A stretch of DNA of 12,741 nt from CAZLLV01 sp964560325 (GTDB lineage Bacteria; Acidobacteriota; Thermoanaerobaculia; Multivoradales; DATKCC01): the NCBI GenBank assembly GCA_964560325.1, contig CAZLLV010000183.1, positions 1 through 12,741 on the forward strand, written 5' to 3'. Below are positions 1 to 7,366 of this stretch, piece by piece. Within the stretch, counting starts at the first letter, position 1. Every line of letters begins with the position of its first letter. The notes under the pieces were generated by a model. It was not told the origin of the DNA. It saw nothing but the letters and a program-made list of their open reading frames with translations, and ran no database searches. The translations under genes were made by a program, and so were the position numbers.

Positions 1-78
1 GATGACGCCTTCCCCGCCCCGCCCGAGCTCTTCCCCCAGCCGAACCTCATCTCCGGTCCGAGAGAGCTTCAGCTTCAT
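1..78 (-). CDS. Ser/Thr protein kinase, N-terminal fragment (cut by left window edge)
   Basis: Only the first 26 codons lie in the window. They begin at an ATG on the minus strand at 78 and run off the left edge without a stop. The end of the fragment reads GEELGRGGEGVI, a good match to the glycine-rich ATP-binding loop (GxGxxGxV) that opens Hanks-type protein kinases. The ATG overlaps the TGA of the upstream phosphatase gene (ATGA, 4 bp), so translation is probably coupled; no clear Shine-Dalgarno is seen. Order and coupling with a PP2C phosphatase and a vWA protein match the TerY phosphorylation triad, in which kinase and phosphatase act antagonistically on a shared target. The catalytic HRD and DFG motifs lie outside the window, so activity cannot be judged. 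Confidence 0.75.
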   Translation of the reverse strand, partial: MKLKLSRTGDEVRLGEELGRGGEGVI

Positions 79-872
79 CTGCTCGGGTGAGGCGGCGGGC
101 GGCGAGTCGCCAGCACCAGACACACATCGTCGTGGGTCCGCTCCGTCACTCTCTCCGAAATCAGAAAGCGAGCGAGCTCGGTCGAAAGCCGGGAATCCTC
201 GCCATCCTGCCCCTCGGCTCGGGATCGCACGAGGGGACCGAGAAACGCGTCGAAGAACGGGCCGTGCGCGGAGAGACTCGCGTAGTGGAGCGCCAGGGGT
301 TCGAGCCCGTCGCTCACGAGTGCCACGTCGGTGACGGTCGCCGGAAGCTCGTCGAGCATCCACCGATCCTCGGCGTCCTCGTCGGTCAGGAACCGCGTCG
401 TGTTCGCGTACTCGCCGCGCTGCGGCCAGAAGACCCAGCTCCACTCCTCGCTCTCATCGGTGACGGCGATCAGGCCGTCACCGATCTGTAGCGCAGCGCC
501 GCCGGCCGGCGAGAGCACCACACTCAAGAGCGTGCACGCCACGTCGCGACCCTCGACCCCTTCCTCCTCGGCGAGACGCAGGACACTCGCCCGCGCCTCC
601 GCAGTGGCGGCGGCGAGTGCCGATCGCGGCTCGAAGTCCGTCCGCGTCGACGCGAGCTCGACCGATCGCACTACCGCCGTGACGGCCTCTTCCGCGCCCC
701 GGTCGGCGAGAGAAGCGGAGCCGGCACCGTCCACGACGGCCGCGACAAACCAGTCCCTACGAGGAACGGCGCACGCGAACCTGTCCTGGCAAGGGAGATC
801 GAGGGCGACGTGGGACGATCCGGCATCTCGGGCACCCATCCACCGCCAGCCCGGAAACGAACGAGTCGTCAA
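75..872 (-). CDS. PP2C-family protein serine/threonine phosphatase (triad member)
   Basis: This is a soluble metal-dependent phosphatase of the PP2C type, expected to remove phosphate from Ser/Thr on partners of the adjacent kinase. Counting from the ATG at 839, visible metal-site motifs are DGAG (37-40), IGDG (119-122), SDG (176-178) and the C-terminal DDVCLVL (from 237). There is no signal peptide or membrane segment, and 254-265 aa is usual for the stand-alone family. I chose the TTG at 872 over the ATG at 839 for two reasons. The ATG would cut into the first strand (WRWMGARDAGSSH), which family members start upstream of. The TTG also overlaps the vWA stop as TTGA, mirroring the ATGA overlap with the kinase downstream. 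If the ATG is the true start, the protein is 254 aa and the gap to the vWA gene is 29 bp. The family call is firm; the start is not. Confidence 0.85.
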   Translation of the reverse strand: MTTRSFPGWRWMGARDAGSSHVALDLPCQDRFACAVPRRDWFVAAVVDGAGSASLADRGAEEAVTAVVRSVELASTRTDFEPRSALAAATAEARASVLRLAEEEGVEGRDVACTLLSVVLSPAGGAALQIGDGLIAVTDESEEWSWVFWPQRGEYANTTRFLTDEDAEDRWMLDELPATVTDVALVSDGLEPLALHYASLSAHGPFFDAFLGPLVRSRAEGQDGEDSRLSTELARFLISERVTERTHDDVCLVLATRRPPPHPSR

Positions 873-1390
873 TCCGCGGCCGCCCACCCGTCGGGGGCCG
901 CCGGGTTGTCCAGGGGCACGGCTTCGCCAGGCTGCGATCGCGAGACGCTTCCCAGGGAGTTCGAGAGCCACGAGAAGAGCTGGCGGAACGCCAGCCCGCG
1001 GAGCTGGAGCGGCTCCCGGACCGAGATCTGGGCGAGCCGCTCCATGTCCGCGGAATCGACGCCGACGGCGTAGAACATGAAGGATTTGCCCTCCTCCCCT
1101 AGTTGGACGGAGGCGCTGGCCACCTCCACACTGTCGGTTGGAGCTCCGTCGGTGATCAGGAAGATCCAAGGGCGGTAGTAGCCGATGCCACTCTCGCGGT
1201 ACAGGAGCTTTCGATCGTTGACGAGGGCGATCGCCTCCTCGATCGCGCGGCCCATCGGCGTGTCGGACGAGGCGAGCAACTCCGGCGGGTGAAACGCATC
1301 GGTCGTCACGAAGTGCTGGACCACTTCGACCGGACCGAATGTAACTGGCCCAACCGAAGTGTGACGGTCGCTTCCTGGACAATCGTCCAC
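869..1390 (-). pseudogene. TerY-like von Willebrand factor A protein, 5'-truncated remnant
   Basis: The remaining open frame (173 aa from a GTG at 1390) is the C-terminal two thirds of a vWA protein of the TerY type, the usual metal-binding adaptor of vWA/PP2C/kinase triads. Homology-like sequence starts at about residue 16 with VTFGPVEVV and continues through SDTPMGRAI (MIDAS Thr44), RPWIFLITDGAPTD (MIDAS Asp81) and a C-terminal GLAFRQLFSWLSNS. The first MIDAS element DxSxS and roughly 60-70 N-terminal residues that family members carry are absent. They cannot be encoded nearby, because the divergent ATPase gene begins at 1413. The first 15 codons of the open frame look unrelated and derive partly from a 22-bp tandem repeat. 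No good ribosome site precedes the GTG. The fold is probably incomplete and metal binding lost, hence pseudogene; a shortened but expressed protein is possible since the frame is intact to its stop. Confidence 0.7.
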
Positions 1391-1424
1391 GCGATGAACG
1401 ATAATCGTCCACGTGATGAACGAT
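1381..1424. repeat. 22-bp tandem direct repeat (two copies) at the ATPase start
   Basis: Two adjacent 22-bp copies, 1381-1402 and 1403-1424, share the core AATCGTCCACGYGATGAACG and differ at one base (C versus T). Each copy also has short inverted ends (AATCGT ... ACGAT). The second copy contains the GTG/ATG start of the ATPase gene. On the minus strand the CAC in each copy supplies the GTG codons that open the truncated vWA frame. It may be an insertion or rearrangement scar, or a double operator. Confidence 0.85.
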
Positions 1425-2666
1425 TTGTCACCAGCTTACTGCCCACGAGCTGCGCGAGTGCTCCTCGAGCAGTCGCTGAAGGCTTCGCCCGTCGTGGTCC
1501 TGATGGGAGCGCGCCAGACCGGCAAGAGCACCCTGGTGCAAGCCGAAACCCTCCTTCCCGAAGAGCCCGACCGGCTCTATCTGACGCTGGACGATCTGGA
1601 GGTCCGGGAGAGGGCAGCAGAGAGCCCCGGGGACCTGGTGGCGAGCGCGCCCCGGTTGACGATCGACGAAGTGCAGCGCGAGCCCGACCTGATCCTCTCC
1701 GTCAAGCGGGCGGTCGACCAGGACCGGCCGCGCCGGCCGGGGCGGTTTCTGCTCACCGGCTCCGCCAATCTCCTGCTCATGCGGCGGATCTCCGAGACCC
1801 TGGCCGGGCGAGCGACCTACACCAGCCTCTGGCCGCTGACGCGCCGCGAACGGCTCGGCCTCGGCCGGACCGGGCTCTGGGGCGAGCTCCTGGAGACCCC
1901 GCGGGACGACTGGTTCGACCTCGTCCGCGACCAGAGCGTTCCGTCCGCGGACTGGCGTACCGAGGCGCGAGCCGGCGGCTATCCGACCCCGGCGCTCGAG
2001 CTGCCCAGCCCCGAGGCTCGGACGCTCTGGTTCGACGGCTACGTGCGGACGTACCTCGAACGAGACCTCCAGGATCTCGCCGCGATCGACAACCTGGTCG
2101 ACTTCCGCCGCCTCATGCGGGCGGCCTGTCTACGTCTCGGGAACCTGGCGAACCAGGCCGATCTCAGCCGCGATACCCGCATCCCCCGCCCCACGGTGCA
2201 CCGCTACCTGAACCTGCTCGAGACCTCCTACCAGCTCGTCCGCCTGGAGCCCTACTCGGTGAACCGGACGAAGCGGCTGATCAAGACGCCGAAGCTCTAC
2301 TGGAGCGACACCGGCCTGGCGCTCCACCTGAGCGGCGAGGACAACCCGCGAGGCTGCCACCTGGAGAACCAGATTCTGATCGACCTCCTGGCCTGGCGGG
2401 ACACGCGCGTCCCGCGGCCCGAGATCCTCTACTGGCGGACCGCCTCCGGCCACGAAGTCGACCTGGTGATCGAGCACCGTGACGGACTCCTACCGATCGA
2501 GGTGAAGGCGACGAAACGCCCGGGACGGCGAGACATCCGCGGGCTGGAGATCTTCCGGGACGAGTACCCCGACCTGTTCACCGGCGGGCTGCTGCTCCAC
2601 GATGGCGAGCGCGTCGAGTGGCTCTCCCGGGGGATTTTGAGTGCCCCGTGGCATCGGGTGGTCTGA
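1413..2666 (+). CDS. AAA_14 / DUF4143 family ATP-binding protein
   Basis: This is a 417-aa soluble ATPase of the common AAA_14 plus DUF4143 architecture, whose cellular role is not established. The Walker A motif GARQTGKST is at residues 32-40. The Walker B-like LTIDEVQ is near 86-92, followed by FLLTGSANLLLM as a sensor-like strand. The middle (about 220-260) holds a winged-helix-like stretch, LANQADLSRDTRIPRPTVHRYL. The C-terminal part has the DUF4143 signature YWSDTGLALHL and then a PD-(D/E)XK-like core: HEVDLVIE (Asp350) followed by PIEVKA (Glu363, Lys365). Length is normal and all motifs look intact. The start is GTG 1413 or ATG 1416; neither has a visible Shine-Dalgarno. The gene is divergent from the damaged vWA gene and ends 4 bp before the convergent GH57 gene stop. 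Such genes occur sporadically across genomes, consistent with arrival by transfer, and its position suggests that it or its insertion removed the vWA 5' end. Confidence 0.88.
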   Translation: MMNDLSPAYCPRAARVLLEQSLKASPVVVLMGARQTGKSTLVQAETLLPEEPDRLYLTLDDLEVRERAAESPGDLVASAPRLTIDEVQREPDLILSVKRAVDQDRPRRPGRFLLTGSANLLLMRRISETLAGRATYTSLWPLTRRERLGLGRTGLWGELLETPRDDWFDLVRDQSVPSADWRTEARAGGYPTPALELPSPEARTLWFDGYVRTYLERDLQDLAAIDNLVDFRRLMRAACLRLGNLANQADLSRDTRIPRPTVHRYLNLLETSYQLVRLEPYSVNRTKRLIKTPKLYWSDTGLALHLSGEDNPRGCHLENQILIDLLAWRDTRVPRPEILYWRTASGHEVDLVIEHRDGLLPIEVKATKRPGRRDIRGLEIFRDEYPDLFTGGLLLHDGERVEWLSRGILSAPWHRVV

Positions 2667-2670
2667 AGCC

Positions 2671-4536
2671 TCAAGCCGCTCCGCCGCCGATGCGGAAGCG
2701 GAAGCGGGGGGCGTGGGGGCGGATGGCGACGCCTAAGGCGTGGCCGGCCTCTTCGCGCGGCTCGGTGAAGGCGGCCGCGTTCGAGAGCGGCAGCTCGACC
2801 CAGGCGGCGACGTCGCCGGCGCGGGCGCCGCGGCGCTGGCCGAGGGCGAAGGGGACGAGGGCGTCGCGGCCTTCGCGGAGCAGGCGGTAGTAGTCGGGTG
2901 CCAGGGCGCAGTCGACCAACACGTCGCCAGCGCCGGGCGGCAGGTGATAGTCGATCTCGAGCGTCCCCGCCGTGCGGTCGAGCCGGAGGATCTTGCGAGT
3001 GCCGAAGAGGGGGCTGCCGGTCTCCACGTTCTCGAGCAGCAGCCCGGGCTCGCCGCTCTCGGTGTGGAGCGACCGCGCCTCGTAGCGATCGTGCTCGTGC
3101 CCCCGGTCGGCGAGCGCCCCCGGGTGATTGGCCGGCGAGTCCATGAAGCGGTGCGGCTCGCGCTGCCAGTTCCAGTCGCCGGTCGGATTGCCGACCAGCA
3201 GCACCGAGCGGTCGCGGGCGCGGCCGGCGAGGAGCACCACCCGCCCGCCCCGGTGGGGAGCGACCAGCGCCTGGAGGCGGCCGTCGCCGAGCGTCCAGGC
3301 GCCGTCCTCGGCGGCGGTGCCCGGCGGCAGTGACTGCACCGCCGGCCGGCGCGCGTCGAGCGCCGCCTGGAGCGCCAGCAGATCGTGGACCGAGCGGCTC
3401 TGGTGGGCGAGCGCGAGCGCCCAGGGCGCGGGCCGGCGGCGCGGCGGCCCGTCCTCGTCCTCGCTCGGGCTCGGCGTGTGCCAGGCGGTCTCGTAGGTGG
3501 TGGCGAGGTAGTGCTTCCAGGCCATCTCGCAGAGGTCGCCGCCCACCTGGTCGCCGTTCCGCGACGCCTCGGCCAGGGCGAGGGCGCGGAGCGAGTCCTC
3601 CAGGTGGCCGCGCGCGTCGCGCCAGGCCGGCGCATCCCACCAGCCGCGGTAGTCCGCCCCGGCGCCCCACGACTCGAGCTCGCGGTAGGCGGTGGCGGCG
3701 ACCGGCCGCTCCGGCCCGGCGGGCACGGCGGTGAGAGCGTCGGAGAGCGCCATCGGACGGGCGGCGCCGTCGCCCGCGGCCAGCCACTCGAGCAGGCGGC
3801 GGTAGGCCGGCGCCCCGTCGGCGCTCCACGGGCCGACGCCGGCGAGCCGCTCCAGGTCGTCCGCGAAAACCAGCAGGTCGGCTTCGGGGCCCGCCTCCTC
3901 GAAGAGTGACTCGAGCGCCCGCTCCCCGGCGGCGTCCCGTGGCGGCAGCGCGTAGCGCAGCGGCTCCGGCACCGCGAAAGCCTTGAGCCCGCGCCCGCCC
4001 TCGATCCGCCACGGCCGCCCGACCGTCCGCCAGTAGCCCGGCTCGCCGTGGGCGACCCCCAGGTGGCGGTCGTCGAGCACCACGTACCGGTAGCCTCCGT
4101 TCGCGAGCGACGGGTCGGTGATCACCGGCGCCAGCGCCTCGGTGCTCCAGACCCGTTCCGGCACCCAGAAGGTGCGGGGGCGGGACGCGTCGAGGTGGCG
4201 GCGGAGCAGCCAGAGGTGCTCCCGGCACTGGCGGCGGTTGAGAGCCGGCGGGAAGAGCGGCATGACGTTCTCGGCGTAGGTGCCGCCGACCAGCTCCACC
4301 ACGCCGCGCCGCGCGAGGCGCCGGACGAGCTCCAGTAGATCGGGCCGGAACCACGCCGCCGCCTCGATCAGCGTGCCGGAGAGGTGGAGGCTCGCCGGCA
4401 CGCCCAGCTCCTCGTGCCACGAGAGGACCCTCGCGTAACCGTCGGCGAGCTCGTCGATCCCCTCGCGCTCGTCGTAGCGCCGGGCGATCAGGTACTGGTT
4501 GGCGTGGAGCACCAGGGCGAGAAGGGGACGCTTCAC
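2671..4536 (-). CDS. Glycoside hydrolase family 57 alpha-glucan enzyme (4-alpha-glucanotransferase/amylase-like)
   Basis: The 621-aa product starts at GTG 4536, preceded by a strong GAGGAGG site (4544-4550) with 7-nt spacing. The start overlaps the upstream phosphotransferase stop (GTGA). The N-terminal (beta/alpha) barrel shows GH57 motifs in order: HANQ (11-14, equivalent to the HxHQP motif), ELVGGTYAEN (81-90) with Glu89 at the nucleophile position, FWVPERVW (123-130) and YVVLDDRHL (151-159) with Asp155/156 at the acid/base position. These align best with the Thermococcus litoralis 4-alpha-glucanotransferase type. The C-terminal half resembles the beta-sandwich domain seen in that group (LLLENVETGSPLFGTRKILRL). 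No signal peptide is seen, so it likely acts in the cytoplasm on maltodextrin or glycogen-like glucans. Transferase versus hydrolase cannot be decided from sequence. A longer in-frame extension upstream has no supporting start and overlaps the phosphotransferase gene. Confidence 0.88.
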   Translation of the reverse strand: MKRPLLALVLHANQYLIARRYDEREGIDELADGYARVLSWHEELGVPASLHLSGTLIEAAAWFRPDLLELVRRLARRGVVELVGGTYAENVMPLFPPALNRRQCREHLWLLRRHLDASRPRTFWVPERVWSTEALAPVITDPSLANGGYRYVVLDDRHLGVAHGEPGYWRTVGRPWRIEGGRGLKAFAVPEPLRYALPPRDAAGERALESLFEEAGPEADLLVFADDLERLAGVGPWSADGAPAYRRLLEWLAAGDGAARPMALSDALTAVPAGPERPVAATAYRELESWGAGADYRGWWDAPAWRDARGHLEDSLRALALAEASRNGDQVGGDLCEMAWKHYLATTYETAWHTPSPSEDEDGPPRRRPAPWALALAHQSRSVHDLLALQAALDARRPAVQSLPPGTAAEDGAWTLGDGRLQALVAPHRGGRVVLLAGRARDRSVLLVGNPTGDWNWQREPHRFMDSPANHPGALADRGHEHDRYEARSLHTESGEPGLLLENVETGSPLFGTRKILRLDRTAGTLEIDYHLPPGAGDVLVDCALAPDYYRLLREGRDALVPFALGQRRGARAGDVAAWVELPLSNAAAFTEPREEAGHALGVAIRPHAPRFRFRIGGGAA

Positions 4537-5765
4537 GACGACACCTCCTCGGCGAAGCGGTCGATTCCGGCCGCGAGCCCTTCGCCGCGCGTCTCCCACC
4601 AAGCTTCGAGGCCGGGGAGCCAGCGCTCGGCGAGGTCGCGGCGGGCCGTGTCCAGCGCAAAGCTGTAGTGGAGCACGCCGAGCAGAGTGGAGAGCGCGTG
4701 GAGAGCGGTCCGCTCCTCCAGCCGCTCGCGCACCGGCTCGCGCACGCCGTCCCGGTAGCGGCTCCAGAACGCCGCCGCCGCCCGCGCGCCGGCCGCCGCG
4801 CCGCCGCCCGGCCACTCTTGCAGAAAGCTCATGGCGAGGAGCTGGGCCACCGCGGACCCGAGGTCGAACGCGGGCTCGCGCAGCGCCGCGCCGTCGAGGT
4901 CGATCGCGGTGGCGCGCTCCTCCGGCCCTCTCGCGAGGAGGAGGTTGCCGGGGTGGAAGTCGCCGTGCGACGGGCGGGGCCGGACCGCTTCGGAGACCGC
5001 CCCGGCGGCTTCGAGCTCCGGGCCGAGGCGCTGCGGCCAGGGCGCGAGCCGGAGCGCGAGCGCGGGGAGCCGGTCGGCGAGCTCGCGGCAGCGCCCGGCG
5101 ATGGAGTGCCCCGCGCCGCGCGCGGAGCCGCCGGTCGACCGCGAGGCGAGGGCGCGAAGCAGGGGCCGTGCCGCGGCGTCCGGGGCGCGGTCGGGGAGGC
5201 CGTGCAGGGCGAGCAGCCACTCCGCCGCCCGGCGGCACGCTTCCCGCGGGGCGAGGCGACCGGCCTCGTCATGGCCGCCCTGGACCACCCATTCGAGCCA
5301 GCTCCGTCCGGGCGCGTGCTCCATCAGGAGGAGCCGACGTTCGGGCAGGTATCCCGGAACCGCCGGTACGGTCGCGGATGCGGGCGGCGCCATGCCCGCC
5401 GCGCGCAACGCTTCGCAGACCCGGTACGCGTCGGCGCCCGCGGAGTCGCTGTAGACCTTCGCCACCAGCCGGCGCTCTTCCGCGCCGCCGTCCCCGTCGG
5501 CGAGCGCCACCCGGACGAACCTCGTCACGCGGCCGAAGCGCTCCCGCCCGGCCCGCACGTCGACGGCGGCGACCCGCGCCTCCGGCACGCCGAGCGCCCG
5601 CGCCACCAGGCACCGGCGCTGCGCCGCGGACGCGAAGAGCGCCGCCCCCTCGTCGGCGGGCCGGTCGACCGGAGGCGCAGTCGCGGCCTCGAAGCTCCAC
5701 TCGGGAATCGACACGACGGAAGCCGTAGCACGCCGTGTGCCAAACACGTCACGAAAGAGTAGCAC
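4533..5765 (-). CDS. APH-fold phosphotransferase (possible sugar kinase partner of GH57)
   Basis: The protein (410 aa from GTG 5765) carries the APH/choline-kinase-fold signature. A candidate ATP-binding lysine lies in LVAKVYSD (about Lys103), followed by the hinge-like LLLMEHAPG, the catalytic loop HGDFHPGN (267-274; Asp269, Asn274) and the metal-binding AIDLDG (Asp289). The family includes aminoglycoside, homoserine and choline kinases and maltokinase. The 4-bp overlap with a GH57 glucan enzyme favours a carbohydrate substrate, perhaps a maltose or glucose kinase role, over antibiotic resistance; this is inference from context. The protein is soluble with no signal peptide. The start is uncertain: GTG 5765 has only a weak purine-rich upstream stretch, and a GTG at 5714 (before SIPEWSFEAA) is an alternative. 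It is divergent from ndh across a 182-bp gap in which I see no convincing promoter on either strand. Confidence 0.8.
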   Translation of the reverse strand: MLLFRDVFGTRRATASVVSIPEWSFEAATAPPVDRPADEGAALFASAAQRRCLVARALGVPEARVAAVDVRAGRERFGRVTRFVRVALADGDGGAEERRLVAKVYSDSAGADAYRVCEALRAAGMAPPASATVPAVPGYLPERRLLLMEHAPGRSWLEWVVQGGHDEAGRLAPREACRRAAEWLLALHGLPDRAPDAAARPLLRALASRSTGGSARGAGHSIAGRCRELADRLPALALRLAPWPQRLGPELEAAGAVSEAVRPRPSHGDFHPGNLLLARGPEERATAIDLDGAALREPAFDLGSAVAQLLAMSFLQEWPGGGAAAGARAAAAFWSRYRDGVREPVRERLEERTALHALSTLLGVLHYSFALDTARRDLAERWLPGLEAWWETRGEGLAAGIDRFAEEVSS

Positions 5766-5947
5766 TCTCCCGTCATCTTCTCAGATTCTCGGGCTCAGCT
5801 CTCGTTTTGGGTTGCCTCCGCTGGCCGGGTCGGCCGTTCGAGGCGGCCCCGGTGGCGATGCCATACTCCTACGCACGCGCGGGGCGTGGGTCCGCGGCGC
5901 GTGGCGGGGCCCGGACCGGGCCGGCTTCGAGACGAGGGGAGCGAGAC

Positions 5948-7309
5948 GTGAGCGAGAGACACCGAGTGATCATCGTGGGTGGTGGCTTCGCCGGCCTCAA
6001 TGCCGCGCGGCGGCTCGACGACCCGCGCATCGACCTGACCCTCGTCGACCGCCGCAACTTCCACCTCTTCCAACCGCTCCTCTACCAGGTGGCGACCGGC
6101 GGCCTGTCGCCGGCCGAGGTGTGCGCGCCGCTGCGCTCGGTCGTCCACCGGCAGGTGAACACCCGGGTGCTGCTCGACGAAGTGGTCGACGTGGACGCGG
6201 AGGGGCGCCGCGTGGTCCTCGCCGACGGCCGGTCGCTCCCCTACGACACGCTGATCGTCGCCACCGGGGTGAGCCACAACTACTTCGGCCACCCCGAGTG
6301 GGAGGAGCGCGCGCCGGGCCTGAAGACGATCGAGGACGCGACCACCATCCGCAGCCGCATCCTGCTTGCCTTCGAGGAGGCGGAGGAGGCGGAGAGCGAG
6401 GAGGAGCGCCGGCGCCTGCTCACCTTCGTCATCGTGGGCGCCGGGCCGACCGGGGTCGAGCTCGCCGGCGCTATCGGCGAGCTCGCCGGCCACACCCTGC
6501 GCCACGACTTCCGGAGCTACGACCCCTCCTCGGCCCGCATCCTCCTGGTCGACGCCCTGCCGCGCGTCCTGCCGCCCTACCCGGAGAAGCTCTCCGCCGC
6601 CGCCCGCCGGTCGCTCGAGAAGCTCGGCGTCACCGTCCACACCGGCACGATGGTGAAGGAGATCGACGAGCGCTCGGTCCTCTTCGAGCGCCAGACCGGG
6701 GAAGGGACCGACGGCGGAGGCGAGCCGGAGCGCTGGCGCGAGGAGGCGGGGGTGATCCTCTGGACCGCCGGGGTCAAGGCGACCGCCCTCGCCGACCGCA
6801 TCGCGGAGCGGACCGGCGCGGAGACGGAGAAGAGCGGCAAGATCCACGTCACGCCCGATCTCTCGGTCCCCGGCCACCCGGAGATCCTGGTGCTCGGCGA
6901 CATGGCGTACCTGGAGGACGACGAGGGCGAGCCGCTCCCCGGCATCGCCCCGACCGCCATCCAGCAGGGCAAGTACGCCGCCAAGCTCGTCGCGCGCCGC
7001 CTCGCCGGCCAGAAGACGAAGCCGTTCCGCTACTCGGACAAGGGCCTGCTCGCCGTCATCGGCCGCGCCGCCGCCGTCGCCGATCTGCGTTTCGCCCACT
7101 TGTCCGGTCAATTCTCCGGCCCGATCGCCTGGCTCCTCTGGCTCTTCATCCACATCATGTACCTGGTCGGCTTCGCCAACCGCGTCCTGGTCCTCGTCCA
7201 GTGGGCGCAGAGCTACATCGCCCGCGGCCGCGGCGCGCGCCTGATCACCGACCCGCGCGAAGGCCCGGGCGGCAAGAGCTCCTCGGACGTGGAGGGGAAC
7301 GACCGGTAG
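5948..7309 (+). CDS. ndh: Type II NADH dehydrogenase (NDH-2), NAD(P)/FAD-dependent oxidoreductase
   Basis: This is a 453-aa single-subunit, non-proton-pumping NADH:quinone oxidoreductase acting on the inner face of the cytoplasmic membrane. The FAD-binding Rossmann motif VIIVGGGFAG is at residues 7-16 and is followed by NFHLFQPLLYQVATGGLSP, typical of NDH-2. The second dinucleotide-binding motif VIVGAGPTGVEL (about 161-172) binds NADH; the acidic residue after its second strand (ILLVDALPR) fits a preference for NADH. ILVLGD (Asp318) contacts FAD, and IAPTAIQQGKYAAK is the conserved quinone-site region. The C-terminus has a hydrophobic amphipathic stretch (about 395-425, IAWLLWLFIHIMYLVG) that anchors it to the membrane. 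The start is GTG 5948, chosen because GAGGGG lies 8 nt upstream and FAD-motif spacing then fits; in-frame codons further upstream are not family-like. The downstream propeller gene is 53 bp away. Confidence 0.95.
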   Translation: MSERHRVIIVGGGFAGLNAARRLDDPRIDLTLVDRRNFHLFQPLLYQVATGGLSPAEVCAPLRSVVHRQVNTRVLLDEVVDVDAEGRRVVLADGRSLPYDTLIVATGVSHNYFGHPEWEERAPGLKTIEDATTIRSRILLAFEEAEEAESEEERRRLLTFVIVGAGPTGVELAGAIGELAGHTLRHDFRSYDPSSARILLVDALPRVLPPYPEKLSAAARRSLEKLGVTVHTGTMVKEIDERSVLFERQTGEGTDGGGEPERWREEAGVILWTAGVKATALADRIAERTGAETEKSGKIHVTPDLSVPGHPEILVLGDMAYLEDDEGEPLPGIAPTAIQQGKYAAKLVARRLAGQKTKPFRYSDKGLLAVIGRAAAVADLRFAHLSGQFSGPIAWLLWLFIHIMYLVGFANRVLVLVQWAQSYIARGRGARLITDPREGPGGKSSSDVEGNDR

Positions 7310-7317
7310 ATTTTTGC

Positions 7318-7366
7318 TGTCATGACATAGTGGAGGGCGTCAATGCATTCTGGAGTCCTGTCATGA
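7318..7366. promoter_or_regulatory. Palindrome TGTCATGACA with second half-copy overlapping a start codon
   Basis: A perfect 10-bp palindrome, TGTCATGACA, lies at 7318-7327 in the 53-bp gap after ndh. Its first eight bases, TGTCATGA, recur at 7359-7366, covering the ATG of the repeat-protein gene. The two sites are 41 bp apart (about four helical turns). They could be a paired operator controlling the downstream gene. No clear -35/-10 pair is visible in the gap, so the role is speculative. Confidence 0.25.

Noticed and set aside
872..1412. N-terminal extension of the PP2C frame to 1412
   Set aside because: It is an Arg/Gly-rich shadow of the vWA remnant. Phosphatase homology starts only at about 851.
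1103..2482. A 459-codon plus-strand frame through the start of the ATPase
   Set aside because: It is out of frame with the Walker motifs and Arg/Pro-rich, with no recognisable domain.
2429..4660. A 743-codon minus-strand frame and several similar long frames across the GH57 gene
   Set aside because: Compositionally biased Arg/Ala/Pro shadow frames typical of GC-rich DNA. The GH57 frame carries all recognisable motifs.
4536..5238. N-terminal extension of the GH57 frame up to 5238
   Set aside because: It overlaps the phosphotransferase in another frame and is low-complexity. The GTG at 4536 has a strong ribosome site and matches the family N-terminus.
5766..5947. Possible divergent promoters between the phosphotransferase gene and ndh
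   Set aside because: The best plus-strand candidate is TTCGAG with CATACT at a 19-bp spacing, too poor to annotate. Nothing better was seen on the minus strand.
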